Part shown: piece by piece, positions 1-10,541 of the stretch | Layout: each line of letters starts with the position of its first letter | How positions within the stretch are numbered: the stretch's first letter is position 1 | Origin: Aliiglaciecola sp. M165 | Lineage (GTDB): Bacteria; Pseudomonadota; Gammaproteobacteria; Enterobacterales; Alteromonadaceae | Assembly (NCBI RefSeq): GCF_007197995.1 | Contig: NZ_VKKH01000003.1 | Coordinates: 1 to 64,000 of the forward strand | DNA length: 64,000 nt | Direction: 5' to 3' | Notes under the pieces: model-generated | The model's database searches: none | What the model was told of the DNA's origin: nothing | What the model saw: only the letters and a program-made list of their open reading frames with translations | Program-made: the position numbers and the translations under genes

Positions 1-88
1 TCATTTCTCCTTTTTCTACTTGGTCAACAACTGACAATTTAAAAGCGAGCGAATAGTCGCGCTGGGTACGCTTACTTATTGATTGCAT
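1..88 (-). CDS. IS3-family transposase OrfA, N-terminal fragment (runs off the window)
   Basis: The reading frame starts with ATG at 88 and runs through the left edge, giving 29 residues that begin MQSISKRTQRDYSLAFKLSV. This resembles the start of the helix-turn-helix OrfA of IS3-type elements, which binds the terminal repeats and is normally joined to the DDE-integrase OrfB by a programmed frameshift. A Shine-Dalgarno GGAG lies 6 bases before the ATG. Only the first part of the protein is present, so the subgroup and intactness cannot be judged. Confidence 0.65.
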   Translation of the reverse strand, partial: MQSISKRTQRDYSLAFKLSVVDQVEKGEM

Positions 89-140
89 TACACTCTCCAA
101 TTTAAGGCTGGAAAGTGTCAACGTTATTTAGGACGGGTCA
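1..140 (-). mobile_element. IS3-family insertion sequence, left end only (cut by window edge)
   Basis: The leftward partial transposase reading frame at 88-1 is preceded by about 50 bases that end, read leftward, with TGACCCGTCCTAAATAACGT starting at 140. IS3-family elements usually begin with TGA and place orfA shortly inside the end, so the boundary is put at 140. The rest of the element lies outside the window. I cannot see the other end or a target duplication, so whether it is intact is unknown. Confidence 0.65.
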
Positions 141-149
141 ACATCGGAT

Positions 150-176
150 AAAAAAGGGTGCTTTAGCACCCTTTTC
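150..176 (-). terminator. Rho-independent terminator of the giant protease gene
   Basis: A perfect 10-bp stem (152-161 with 166-175, loop TTTA) is followed, reading leftward, by a T-run. It lies just after the leftward stop codon at 180. The A/T-rich flanks on both sides could let it work in both directions, shielding the protease gene from the insertion element. Confidence 0.85.
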
Positions 177-179
177 ATT

Positions 180-3100
180 TTAATTAACCTTTGTATGTAG
201 TCGACATCCATAAAGCCTGAATAACATTAAGATAAATGTCAGCATCAATATTCCAATTGGCATGCTTCCTCCACCTCCTTCTCCGGAATTCGGATTGGTC
301 GGAGTAGGAGCTGTCGCATTATTTCTAACATTTATACTCACCTGTGAACTCGAATCGCTGAAACCATCGTTAACCGTGAGCGAAAACACCATAGTTGCAT
401 CTGTAGAAACTTGTGGTGCCGTCAAAGTGATACTTTCGGACGTGCGCCCCGCAAAACTTACTGTGGGACCACTGATTTGCGACCAACTATAGGTCAGCAT
501 ATCTCCATCAGCATCAGAGCTACTCGATCCGTTCAATATAAATGTAGTACCTTCTGCGATGGAGCTAACTTCAGCTATACTGGAAATAGGAGCTGTATTG
601 ACAAACTGCGTAAGCACACCAGGATCTTCTATCTGGGCATTTGTCATGCGATCAGCATCGTTAGGTCCGCCATCTTCAATCAATAAAGCTAAACAACCTG
701 CCCCACTAACTAACCCTTCCTGAAAACCAGTAGGGTAATTAGGGCATACTCCATCATTCGAACGGACTGCAGAATAAATCATATTAGATCCATCAATCAC
801 AAAATCCTGCCAACCGTTATCTAGACTAAATTTCCTTAGTACTGAGTTTTCATTGATCCTTTCCGAATCATCTAGTGGGATGACGACCACTGTTGACATA
901 GCCGGTGATACTAGCCCAGATAATATAAAGTTGAATGCCTTTCCGGTGGCTTGATAATGCAAATCTGTTGTTTCTGTATTTAGACCCAATACATTAACCG
1001 CATTTTCGATATCATCGGGATCTAGAACTGCGCCTGCAGCTTGCATTCCACTATTTATCCGAACCACATTTCCTAGGGATAAATGCAGACCTGGTGCAGC
1101 TTTGATCATTGATTCTGAATTCTCTAATGGAAGTCGACTATGAATAGCATTGTTGTCTAAATAATTAGGAATGCCGTCTTCATCATCATCAAATACCCCT
1201 TCCTGAGCATCGGTCAGACCATCACCGTCACTATCAATACTGCCCAATACTGGCAAACTATCAACAACAAGTAACGTTATTGAATTGCTCGTTGCCAGTT
1301 GATCAGCAGTATTGTTCTCCGCAATAGTCACTTCCATATTCATTGAGCCAGTTAATGTTTGAGGATCAATTTCCCAACTAAAAGGGTTTCCATCGTCGTT
1401 CAAATCGATGAATCCCCCTCGGGAAGATACGTTTGTTAAAGTATGCGTATCATTTGCGTTCACATCACTTACTAACGCCTCAATCGTTACCGTCCCCAAA
1501 TCTCTCGCGATAAAAGAAACAGGCTTGTCTTGTTGATAGGCCACCAATCTCATTTGAGGAAGAACGTTGCCTTCAACTATGGTGATCAATCCAGAGCGAT
1601 GTGTCGGAGAAACCGATGCGTTTTCGGCTGAGACCATCTCCACCTGCAAATTGTCTCCAGCGATTAAAGACTGCGACAAATCAATTTGAATCGGCGTAAA
1701 CGACTCACCATCAAAAGTAGTTTGTCCAATTTGCTCTTGTCCGTTACCGCTCACAGAGTACCAAACACTCAGCGGTAACCTTGCTGGTTTGCCTGTTAAC
1801 GTAGGTACTAATTGCAAACGGCTTCCCGGCTCGCCAAGCGTTTGGGTAGGTAGCTCGACCTGTGGATGGATCGCGACAGCGATCACTTTGCTGCTTGCAT
1901 TGTCATATTGGTCTACCGCACTGATTTCCACACTATGCATACCCGTAGGCAACAAGGTGGTTTCATAATCTTCGACCGATACACTAACTTCAACGTTGCC
2001 GTCTACCAAATCATATGACACATCAGACAAATAATTAAGCAGATTAGTCAAATCGTTTTCACTGTATATATCAATATCACTGAAGTTATCTAATGTAGGA
2101 GGCGTAGTGTCGCTAACTACAACCGTTTGTTCTACGCTACTTTGGTTTCCTACTTGGTCTGTTGCAGTCCAGGTTATGACGTGTTCGCCTATGGATAATG
2201 GTCCAGCGTAATCTGACGTAATCGTTAAACTTAATACATTGTTATCAGTTACTGTAGGTGGCGTAAGCTCAACTTCTGTTTCCATACCTGCAGCTTCAAT
2301 CGAAATTCCTTCAAGGCCTTCAAATACAGGCGCATCATTACTGCCAGTTGAAGAATCCATTGGTGCAATATCTTCACTATCTTCTACACCATCATCATCA
2401 GAATCCGCCATAAATGGATGACTTCCATGTAAATATTCAGCAAGGTTATTGAGTCCGTCATCGTCTTCATCGTTAAACGCATCATATGCATCATATTTAT
2501 TTAAGCCATACTGATCTTCAAAAGAATCCGTCATGCCGTCTTGATCCCAATCAATTACAGACGCACCTTCGACAGACAAGTTGAGGAGGTACGTTGCGCC
2601 CGTATCAATGGATTGTTCAGGGAAACGACTTACTTTCAAATAGTAATTTCCTTGTGACAGCGACTGCAGCAACAGAAAAGAATCTAATCCGCTTGTGCTA
2701 CCTTCCTGTCCATTTAAATTACTTGAGTCATCGTTACTGAATATAAGTTGTTCCTGTTCGTTGTATAACCTGACGTAAGAATCAAAATTTGTGTAATCAA
2801 TATCAATTATGACGGTTGCGTTGTCTTGAGGAATGGTAAATTGATAATAATCGTGAGTACCATTGCCCGTTCCTAAAATGCTGGCATATGTGATAGATTC
2901 TGACGTATTATGGTTATTATCCCCGACATTCTTGGAATATCTGTTGGTCATCAGCATATCGAGATTTTGTGCGCTGGCAAAATCGTCATTTGGCTCTAAA
3001 TCACTAACCGTTACTATTCCTGCGTAAGTGTTGTATTGAAATTCTTGTAAATTTGAATAACCATCAGCATCTAGGTCAGAATTTCCGTCAGCGACTAATA

Positions 3101-6100
3101 CTTGCAAACCATTTTCTACTTCATAGCCATCGTGCATTTCGTCGCCATCGGTATCCTCCGAAAGTGGATTGCTTTGTAATTCCACTTCAGCGCCGTCCAA
3201 TAGACCATCACTGTCACTGTCTGATACCAGAGGATCAGTGAAATAGGTTAATAATTCTTCATAGTCATTTAACCCATCAGAGTCCGTGTCAATTAGTGTT
3301 GGATTGGTACGGTTGATGAACTCTTCTAGATTAACAAGTCCGTCTCCATCCAAGTCTGTATCACCGTCCACTGAGTTAGTGGGGTCAAGACCATATAACA
3401 ATTCCCAGGGATCGTGCATTCCATCTTGATCACTGTCTTCGATTCTAAAATAGGCAAGACTTCTAAACTGCCCATCGCTCTGCACGGCAAAGTCTATTTT
3501 AGCAGTTTCTTTATTTATCAACACCACATTGCCACTGCCATCGACAGCCCATAAATTTCCGCTTTGATCTACAGCGAGGCCACTTTCAAAACTTAAATAA
3601 CCCGAATCTATTAAACCGATTAATGTCGTTTCTGCGGTTGCAGTATCGATAATGTATAAGGCTGCATCACCTTCGTTGTTTATCGTATAAAGGTTTTCAC
3701 CGTCATAAGCTAATGAATAGGTGTTGTACAAAGGGATAGTGCCAATTTCAGAAACAGCACCAGTGGTGATATCAATATCGTATAAGTAACCATTTGAAGC
3801 GACTATAGCTGTCGTATTATCGATAATTGCTAATGAGGGCTGATAAACGTAATTATTGATGCTGCCAATTTCTTCATAGGTTGAATTGTTTTGGTCAAAT
3901 CTAATTAAAGAGCCATTGTTATCGTTCATTCCAAACAGAACTTGGTCTGATGAATAATCTAATCCAGTCAGGCTTAAGGAATAATCGAATGTTTGAATAT
4001 TTTCTATTTCACCAGATGTTAAATCGAGTTCTACCAATTCATTGTTGTATGTATAGGCAACAGCTAATGGAGCAGTTGGAACACTCGTTCCATCATTGGG
4101 CAAGGTGTTGAGTTTGAATTCCAATATGTTCGATATTCCATCACCATCTAAATCAAGAGCTGCATCATCGACAAGCAGATCTAAACCAAATGATACTTCC
4201 CAGCCATCATGCATACTGTCGTCATCAGTATCTGCAGAAGCAGGATCACTCATGTAGGTAGAAACTTCTTCACCGTCTGTAAGACCGTCAGAATCAGAAT
4301 CACTATTGTCTGGATTTGTTCTGTAGGAATACTCCTGATAGTTCAACAGTCCATCACCATCAAGATCCGAGGTTCCGTCACTTGCATCATTAGGATTTAA
4401 GCCATAAAGGAGTTCCCAAGCGTCATGCATACCATCTTGATCGACATCTACAACGTTAAACAGTGCCAGGCTGGTTAGTTCAGAATCAGTGCCTACAACA
4501 TACTCAATAGCTGCAGTTTCTTTGTTGATTAACATCACAAAACCATTGCTATCGGCTGCCCATAAGTTGCCAAATTCATCCACGGTTAAACCTGATTGGT
4601 AATTAAAATAATTGGGATCAATATTTCCAATTAATGTAGATGTACCGGTTTCAGTATTAATCAATATCAGTTGAGGTTGGCTGTTGCTATTTATGGCGTA
4701 TAAATTATCCCCATCAAAAGCCATTGAATCCGTTCCGTATATCCCAAAAAAACCGATTGAGTTTGTTTCAGCGTTTTGTAAATTCACTTCATATAACCAG
4801 CCATCAGTAGCCATATAAGCAAAATTTTGATCTTTAATGGCGAATGAGGGGTTGTACATATAAATATTAAAGTTGCCAACATCAGTGTAGGAACTTAAAT
4901 CGCCGTTAAAGCGAATTAACGAGTTGGAATTGTCATTAAGCCCATACAGAACCTCTAGTTCACTGAAATCTAATCCAGAAGCATCAAGACGATGATTATA
5001 GGTTTCGATCAGTGAAGTAGAGCCATCAATTAAATTTACGCTGACTAATTCATCGTTTAAGTTGTAACCAACCGCAACTGGCGCGACTGGAACACTGGCA
5101 TCATCGTTGGGTAAGGTGTTGAGTTTGAATTCCAATATGTTAGATATTCCATCACCATCTAAATCTGATGAAGCATCCTCAACTAGAAGATCTAACCCAT
5201 AGGAGACTTCCCATCCATCGTGCATTCCGTCTGCATCACTATCGTTTCTGGCGGGGTCACTCATAAACGTAGAAACTTCTTCACCGTCTGTAAGACCGTC
5301 AGAATCAGAATCACAATTGTCTGGATTTGTTCTGTAGGAATACTCCTGATAGTTCAACAGTCCATCACCATCAAGATCCGAGGTTCCGTCACTTGCATCA
5401 TTAGGATTTAAGCCATAAAGGATTTCCCAAGGATCATGCATACCATCTTGATCGACATCAACAATGTTAAACAATGCGAGGCTGGTTAGTTCCGAATCAG
5501 TGCCTACAACATACTCAATAGCTGCAGTTTCTTTGTTGATTAACATCACAAAACCATTGCTATCGGCGGCCCATAAATTACCAAAACCATCTATGGTCAA
5601 ACCTGATTGGTAATTTAAATAATAGGGGTCAATATCTCCGATTAGTGTTGACGCACCTGTTTCAACATTAATCATAAATAACTGAGGACGACTGTTGCTA
5701 TTGATCGCGTAAAGGTTAACACCATCAAAGACCAATGAATCAGTCTCATACTCACCAAAGAAACCAATTTCGGTTGTTTCGGCACTTAGTAAATTTACTT
5801 CATACAACCATCCATTAGTTGCCATGTAGGCTACATTTTGATCTTTAATGGCAAAAGAAGGCTGATAGGTGTAAACATTCAAATTTCCAACTTCACTATA
5901 GGAATTTAAACCATAGTTAAACTGAATTAGACTGTCTGAATTGTCATTGATAGCGTAAAGAACCTCTAGCTCATTGAAATCCAGGCCCGTTGCGTCTAGC
6001 TGATAATTATAGGCTTCAAGTAGTGAGGTTGAGCCATCGATTAAATTTACGCTGACTAATTCATCACTATAGTTATAGCCAATTGCTAATGGCAGTTCGG

Positions 6101-9100
6101 GCTGGCTTGTATTATCTGCAGGCGAAGTTTGCAACTTAAATTCAAGAACATTGGAAAATCCATCATTGTCTAAATCTAAGCTCCCATCATCTAATAAAGG
6201 ATCTAATGAATAACTAACTTCCCAACCATCACCCATCCCATCGCCATCAGTATCAGCGTTTGTAGGTTGTGTTGAATAGGTATTCACCTCTTCATTGTCT
6301 GTTAGACCATCATTATCCGTATCAATAGATGTTGGGTCAGTTCGCAGCATAAACTCCTGAAGATTTGATAGTCCATCACTATCGTTGTCTAATGCCGCAT
6401 CACTAGGATCAGATGGATCAAGACCGTATTGAATCTCCCAAAAATCATTGATTCCATCCCCATCACTATCAACAGTTACCTCAATCGCCAAAGATTCAAA
6501 ACCGTTATCAATACTAAATATATTAGAAACAGCAACCGTTACTTTATCGATACTGAAAATCGAACCGTCTTCATCCAAACCCCACAAGTTGCCTGTCTGA
6601 TCAATTGTCAAGCCAGATTGCTTGGTGAGCGAAACGCCATTAACATCACCGATAAATTCGGCTAGTCCGGTATCAACAGATATTGAATACAATCGTCCTT
6701 GACCAACAGCGGACAGTCCAAACAAAGTCGTGCCATCGAAAGCCAAGGAATCTATAGAAAATACGCCTAAATCCCCAATAAGTGTCGCTTCACCAGTTTG
6801 CACATCGACGGAATACAAATATCCACTTCCGACCATATACAAATTGCCTTCTAGATCAGGCGTAAGCCCCATCTCATAAACATTCACTCCCAAAGAACCG
6901 ACAAACTCAGCGACACCGGTTTGAGGATCGATTTTGTACAAATCTGAATTGGAATCTTCTACTGCATATAAATACCCATCGGTATTAAATGCTATGCCTT
7001 CAAAATCAAAATTTAGACCTAAATTCCCTATCAACAAGCTGGTTTGCAATGTGATATTAAACTGATAAAGCTCATCTCTGGCATTTATCGAGTAGCCTAA
7101 AATGGGTGTAGGGAAAGAAGATGCATCTGTTGGGTTCGTCCCATTTTGATATTCAAGCAAGTTACTCCATGAATCCAAATCTGCATCCAAATCAGCATCA
7201 TTAATTAATAGGTCCAGAGCAAAACTTACTTCCCACCCATCAGGCATGCCATCTGAATCAGTATCCGCGGAATTAGGGTTGCTTGAGTAAACTGATACTT
7301 CATCAGGATCGGTTAACTCATCTTGATCAGAATCTTCCAAACGCGGATTGGTACCTAAGGAGAATTCTTCAAGGTTACTTAACGTGTCGTTGTCATCATC
7401 AAGATTAGCGTGGTCTTCTAAAACTGTCGGATCATAACCGTGAGTGATTTCGTATCCATCACCTAATCCATCAGTATCAGAATCGATGAGATTTGGATTG
7501 GTCAGATGAACATTAACTTCATCACCATCTGTTAATCCATCTGAATCAGAATCTGCGTTATTAGGTTGCGTCCCGTGAACATTAACCTCGTCACCATCAG
7601 TCAAACCATCAGAGTCCGAATCACTATTTTTGGGATCTGTACTGTGAACATTAATCTCATCACCATCATTCAGCCCATCAGAATCCGTATCGGCAATATT
7701 TGGATTAGTATCCGCGTTAAATTCTTCTAAATTGCTTAATCCATCGGAGTCTAAATCAAGTGCTGCATCGCCAGGGTCGTTGGGATCCAGCCCATTGCTA
7801 GTTTCCCAAAAATCAGACATACCATCACTGTCTGCATCTACAAGTGCAGCATCTAATGAAATGTGTAACGTATAATTCGCGTTATTTTGAATAGGCGATC
7901 GGTAATATTGCGATACTCTCAGTACATAGGTGCCAACTTGAGAAAATTCATAAGTAAAGAAGCTATCCAAGCCACTTTCGCTACCCTGTTCGCCGCTAGA
8001 TATTGATGCATCGTCTGAATAAATCAGCTCAACACCATTGGGATCAAAAAGAATCAGATCAGAGTCCATTGAACCGGCAGTACCTGAAGTGTATCCATAA
8101 TCGATGTCAAATATTGCCCTAGAAGGCGCAGACGTCACGGTGAACTCAAAAAAATCATAGCTGCCGTCACCTTCACCCAATATGGTAACGTGTGGAATGG
8201 ATTCGGAAGTATTCGAAGTTTCATCACCGATATCTATCGAATAATTTAGGGTGAAAAACCCGTCGATGGTTTGTGCTGTATCGAATGAATCATTAGGTTC
8301 GGTATCCAATACTTCTGGTGAAAATGGATTTGTACCATCGATGTATTCTTGTAAATTGTTTCTGCCGTCTAAATCAGGATCAAGGTTTGCGTCATCAACA
8401 ACTGGGTCAAGACCAGCGCCCACTTCAAACCCATCTGGCATTTGATCGCTATCCGAATCCGCATTGTTGGGATCTGTGCTATGGCTATTAATTTCGTCAA
8501 AATCAATCAGTCCGTCGGAATCACTATCAGCCAAATTTGGATTGGTAAAATACGTATTAACCTCTTCAAAATCAGTTAATCCATCGGCATCCGAATCATT
8601 GGATAACGGGTTTGTATTAGCCTGATATTCTTGTAAATTATTTAGACCATCACTGTCGCTATCAAGGGTTTCTTCACCGATACTTTGCAGCGGCTCAAAT
8701 CCATATAATACTTCGAATCCATCACCCAATCCGTCACTGTCAGAATCACTAGAATTGGGGTCGGTAAGATAATCAACTATTTCCTGTCCATCGTTCAGTC
8801 CATCATCATCAGAATCCAATAACAAAGGATTGGTAGAATGAGTGTTTATTTCATCTCCGTCAGATAACCCGTCTTGATCAGTATCGTCATTAATGGGATT
8901 TGTGGCGTATAGATTGACTTCGTCTCCGTCATTCAAACCATCATTGTCCGAATCCGGCGAATTAGGAAGTGTTCTGTTATCGTATTCTTGTAGATTGTTT
9001 AAACCATCATTGTCATTATCCAACAATGCATCTGATGCATCATTTTCATCTAAACCGTACTGAATCTCCCAAAAGTCTGGGATGCCATCAGCATCAGTGT

Positions 9101-10541
9101 CCGCGCCGATGAGATCGAGTTTCGCTTGATCGCCGGTTAGTGTCAGTCCATTTAAAGAAGCCAGTGGCTCAGCATCTTCATACAATTTGGTAATCAATTG
9201 AGTCATGCTCAACTGAGCTTGATCTGCTTTTATTAGTGCCAAGACTCCTGCAACATGAGGAGATGCCATTGATGTACCGCTTAATGAACCGTATGTATTT
9301 CCTGGTAGCGTACTGTAAACGTCAACACCTGCAGCACCAATGTCTACTGAGGTTGCCCCATAATTACTGAAATTGGCCAGATTACCACTTCTGTCAATTG
9401 CGGCGACTGAAACTATGTTGTCTCCTTCATAACTCGCTGGATAAGAGGGTGAAATGTCGTTGTTATTACTGCTATTACCCGCTGCCGCCACAAATATAAT
9501 GTCAGCATCGTTTTGCAGTGCGATAGCTGTTTCGAGCGCGGTAGAAAAGCCCCCTCCTCCCCAAGAGTTATTGGACAGCACAATATCTACATTATGATTC
9601 GTTTTTAAATCATGAAGATAATCAAGGCATTCCACGGCATCACTGAGTGAACCTGAACCACCTGAATTCAAAAACTTACAAGCTATAATACTAATATCCC
9701 AATTTACACCCACAACACCATCAGCATTGTTCCCTCTTGCACCAATAGTTCCTGCTACATGTGTACCGTGATAGTGGTCATCCATTGGGTCAGTATCATC
9801 ATTGACCGTATCAATTCCGTATATATCATCAATATATCCATTGCTATCGTCGTCGATACCGTTACCCGCTACTTCATTAGGGTTAACCCACATATTGTCA
9901 ACCAGATCGGGATGGGTGTAATCAACACCAGTATCAATCACAGCGACAATTACATTACTGCTCCCCGTTGAACGCTCCCACGCTTCTGGTGCGTTAACGT
10001 CGACATCAGCAAGACCGCCATTTTGGCCAGTATTATTTAGCCCCCACAAAGACGTAAAATCCGGGTCATCGGGAATAATTTGGGTGTAATAAATAATATT
10101 AGGTTCCGCGACGCGGATTTCACGATGCTGGAGCAATTTTTGCTGTACTGAGATTACGTCAGTCCCCTCCGGCAAGGAGACCAAATAAACGCCTGCGGAC
10201 TTGGATACTTGTGAAGTTAGTTCGTAACCATATTCACTAACTATTTCTTCTGCCTCTTGAAACGTGAAAGCAGAGGAGAACATAACCAGTATTTCATCAG
10301 GCACGTACTCGTCGCGACTCTGTTTTGCAGCAGCATCGGTATTTGAAAGTGGATTATCTGTTGAGACTTGCGAAGATGGGATTTTCGCTAGAATTTCATT
10401 GGTAGAACTATCCGGCTCAACAACAGAAATTTCAGCTAAAAATGGCTTTTTCGGAAGATCCGGCGAAAAATGAATGTATAAACCAGCGAGAACTAAACTT
10501 AATACACCTATGCTTACCGCGATCCGCGACATCCTTTTCAT
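180..10541 (-). CDS. Giant secreted subtilisin-like (S8) protease with Ca-binding repeats, propeller-like repeats and GlyGly-CTERM tail
   Basis: A 3,453-residue exported serine endopeptidase. The ATG at 10541 is preferred over one 26 codons upstream because GGAG sits 7 bases before it and a signal-anchor (MKRMSRIAVSIGVLSLVLAG) starts there. Order of parts: a pro-region near residues 80-150; the S8 domain with Asp203 (DTGVD), His258 (HGTHVAG) and Ser424 (GTSMASPHVAG); many DxDxDG thrombospondin-3-like calcium-binding repeats; a PPC-type domain (EPNDSFDTAQ); four propeller-like units of about 200 residues separated by more DxDxDG repeats; a second PPC-type domain; HYR-like domains; a choice-of-anchor-U-like segment (IEDGGPNDAD); a PKD/REJ-like domain; and GGGGS, a hydrophobic helix and basic residues at the end. 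That tail matches GlyGly-CTERM sorting signals, which rhombosortase cleaves before surface release or anchoring. The propeller assignment is inferred from repeats; the substrate is unknown. The gene appears monocistronic. Confidence 0.9.
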   Translation of the reverse strand: MKRMSRIAVSIGVLSLVLAGLYIHFSPDLPKKPFLAEISVVEPDSSTNEILAKIPSSQVSTDNPLSNTDAAAKQSRDEYVPDEILVMFSSAFTFQEAEEIVSEYGYELTSQVSKSAGVYLVSLPEGTDVISVQQKLLQHREIRVAEPNIIYYTQIIPDDPDFTSLWGLNNTGQNGGLADVDVNAPEAWERSTGSSNVIVAVIDTGVDYTHPDLVDNMWVNPNEVAGNGIDDDSNGYIDDIYGIDTVNDDTDPMDDHYHGTHVAGTIGARGNNADGVVGVNWDISIIACKFLNSGGSGSLSDAVECLDYLHDLKTNHNVDIVLSNNSWGGGGFSTALETAIALQNDADIIFVAAAGNSSNNNDISPSYPASYEGDNIVSVAAIDRSGNLANFSNYGATSVDIGAAGVDVYSTLPGNTYGSLSGTSMASPHVAGVLALIKADQAQLSMTQLITKLYEDAEPLASLNGLTLTGDQAKLDLIGADTDADGIPDFWEIQYGLDENDASDALLDNDNDGLNNLQEYDNRTLPNSPDSDNDGLNDGDEVNLYATNPINDDTDQDGLSDGDEINTHSTNPLLLDSDDDGLNDGQEIVDYLTDPNSSDSDSDGLGDGFEVLYGFEPLQSIGEETLDSDSDGLNNLQEYQANTNPLSNDSDADGLTDFEEVNTYFTNPNLADSDSDGLIDFDEINSHSTDPNNADSDSDQMPDGFEVGAGLDPVVDDANLDPDLDGRNNLQEYIDGTNPFSPEVLDTEPNDSFDTAQTIDGFFTLNYSIDIGDETSNTSESIPHVTILGEGDGSYDFFEFTVTSAPSRAIFDIDYGYTSGTAGSMDSDLILFDPNGVELIYSDDASISSGEQGSESGLDSFFTYEFSQVGTYVLRVSQYYRSPIQNNANYTLHISLDAALVDADSDGMSDFWETSNGLDPNDPGDAALDLDSDGLSNLEEFNADTNPNIADTDSDGLNDGDEINVHSTDPKNSDSDSDGLTDGDEVNVHGTQPNNADSDSDGLTDGDEVNVHLTNPNLIDSDTDGLGDGYEITHGYDPTVLEDHANLDDDNDTLSNLEEFSLGTNPRLEDSDQDELTDPDEVSVYSSNPNSADTDSDGMPDGWEVSFALDLLINDADLDADLDSWSNLLEYQNGTNPTDASSFPTPILGYSINARDELYQFNITLQTSLLIGNLGLNFDFEGIAFNTDGYLYAVEDSNSDLYKIDPQTGVAEFVGSLGVNVYEMGLTPDLEGNLYMVGSGYLYSVDVQTGEATLIGDLGVFSIDSLAFDGTTLFGLSAVGQGRLYSISVDTGLAEFIGDVNGVSLTKQSGLTIDQTGNLWGLDEDGSIFSIDKVTVAVSNIFSIDNGFESLAIEVTVDSDGDGINDFWEIQYGLDPSDPSDAALDNDSDGLSNLQEFMLRTDPTSIDTDNDGLTDNEEVNTYSTQPTNADTDGDGMGDGWEVSYSLDPLLDDGSLDLDNDGFSNVLEFKLQTSPADNTSQPELPLAIGYNYSDELVSVNLIDGSTSLLEAYNYQLDATGLDFNELEVLYAINDNSDSLIQFNYGLNSYSEVGNLNVYTYQPSFAIKDQNVAYMATNGWLYEVNLLSAETTEIGFFGEYETDSLVFDGVNLYAINSNSRPQLFMINVETGASTLIGDIDPYYLNYQSGLTIDGFGNLWAADSNGFVMLINKETAAIEYVVGTDSELTSLALFNIVDVDQDGMHDPWEILYGLNPNDASDGTSDLDGDGLLNYQEYSYRTNPDNCDSDSDGLTDGEEVSTFMSDPARNDSDADGMHDGWEVSYGLDLLVEDASSDLDGDGISNILEFKLNTLPNDDASVPVAPVAVGYNLNDELVSVNLIDGSTSLIETYNHRLDASGLDFSELEVLYGLNDNSNSLIRFNGDLSSYTDVGNFNIYMYNPSFAIKDQNFAYMATDGWLYEVNLQNAETNSIGFFGIYGTDSMAFDGDNLYAINSNSQPQLILINTETGTSTLIGNIDPNYFNYQSGLTVDEFGNLWAADSNGFVMLINKETAAIEYVVGTDSELTSLALFNVVDVDQDGMHDAWELLYGLNPNDASDGTSDLDGDGLLNYQEYSYRTNPDNSDSDSDGLTDGEEVSTYMSDPASADTDDDSMHDGWEVSFGLDLLVDDAALDLDGDGISNILEFKLNTLPNDGTSVPTAPLAVAYTYNNELVELDLTSGEIENIQTFDYSLSLTGLDYSSDQVLFGMNDNNGSLIRFDQNNSTYEEIGSINNYVYQPSLAIIDNTTAIVASNGYLYDIDITTGAVSEIGTIPLYNTYSLAYDGENLYTINNEGDAALYIIDTATAETTLIGLIDSGYLSFESGLAVDQSGNLWAVDGSGNVVLINKETAKIDFAVQSDGQFRSLAYFRIEDSDQDGMHDPWELLYGLDPTNSVDGDTDLDGDGLVNLEEFINRTNPTLIDTDSDGLNDYEELLTYFTDPLVSDSDSDGLLDGAEVELQSNPLSEDTDGDEMHDGYEVENGLQVLVADGNSDLDADGYSNLQEFQYNTYAGIVTVSDLEPNDDFASAQNLDMLMTNRYSKNVGDNNHNTSESITYASILGTGNGTHDYYQFTIPQDNATVIIDIDYTNFDSYVRLYNEQEQLIFSNDDSSNLNGQEGSTSGLDSFLLLQSLSQGNYYLKVSRFPEQSIDTGATYLLNLSVEGASVIDWDQDGMTDSFEDQYGLNKYDAYDAFNDEDDDGLNNLAEYLHGSHPFMADSDDDGVEDSEDIAPMDSSTGSNDAPVFEGLEGISIEAAGMETEVELTPPTVTDNNVLSLTITSDYAGPLSIGEHVITWTATDQVGNQSSVEQTVVVSDTTPPTLDNFSDIDIYSENDLTNLLNYLSDVSYDLVDGNVEVSVSVEDYETTLLPTGMHSVEISAVDQYDNASSKVIAVAIHPQVELPTQTLGEPGSRLQLVPTLTGKPARLPLSVWYSVSGNGQEQIGQTTFDGESFTPIQIDLSQSLIAGDNLQVEMVSAENASVSPTHRSGLITIVEGNVLPQMRLVAYQQDKPVSFIARDLGTVTIEALVSDVNANDTHTLTNVSSRGGFIDLNDDGNPFSWEIDPQTLTGSMNMEVTIAENNTADQLATSNSITLLVVDSLPVLGSIDSDGDGLTDAQEGVFDDDEDGIPNYLDNNAIHSRLPLENSESMIKAAPGLHLSLGNVVRINSGMQAAGAVLDPDDIENAVNVLGLNTETTDLHYQATGKAFNFILSGLVSPAMSTVVVIPLDDSERINENSVLRKFSLDNGWQDFVIDGSNMIYSAVRSNDGVCPNYPTGFQEGLVSGAGCLALLIEDGGPNDADRMTNAQIEDPGVLTQFVNTAPISSIAEVSSIAEGTTFILNGSSSSDADGDMLTYSWSQISGPTVSFAGRTSESITLTAPQVSTDATMVFSLTVNDGFSDSSSQVSINVRNNATAPTPTNPNSGEGGGGSMPIGILMLTFILMLFRLYGCRLHTKVN
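3440..6480 (-). repeat. Tandem about 1,011-bp coding repeats inside the giant protease gene
   Basis: Three consecutive units of about 337 codons each encode one propeller-like block plus a DxDxDG calcium-binding block; a fourth, more diverged propeller block lies at about 6480-7110. The copies at about 4261-4570 and 5272-5581 are almost identical in DNA over roughly 300 bases, offset by exactly 1,011. The rest of the units is more diverged. This suggests recent duplication or gene conversion of part of the repeat rather than one uniform expansion. Confidence 0.8.

Noticed and set aside
2400-9100. Regular short repeats that could look like a CRISPR array
   Set aside because: They encode DxDxDG calcium-binding repeats in one long frame with variable spacing, not identical DNA repeats with unique spacers.
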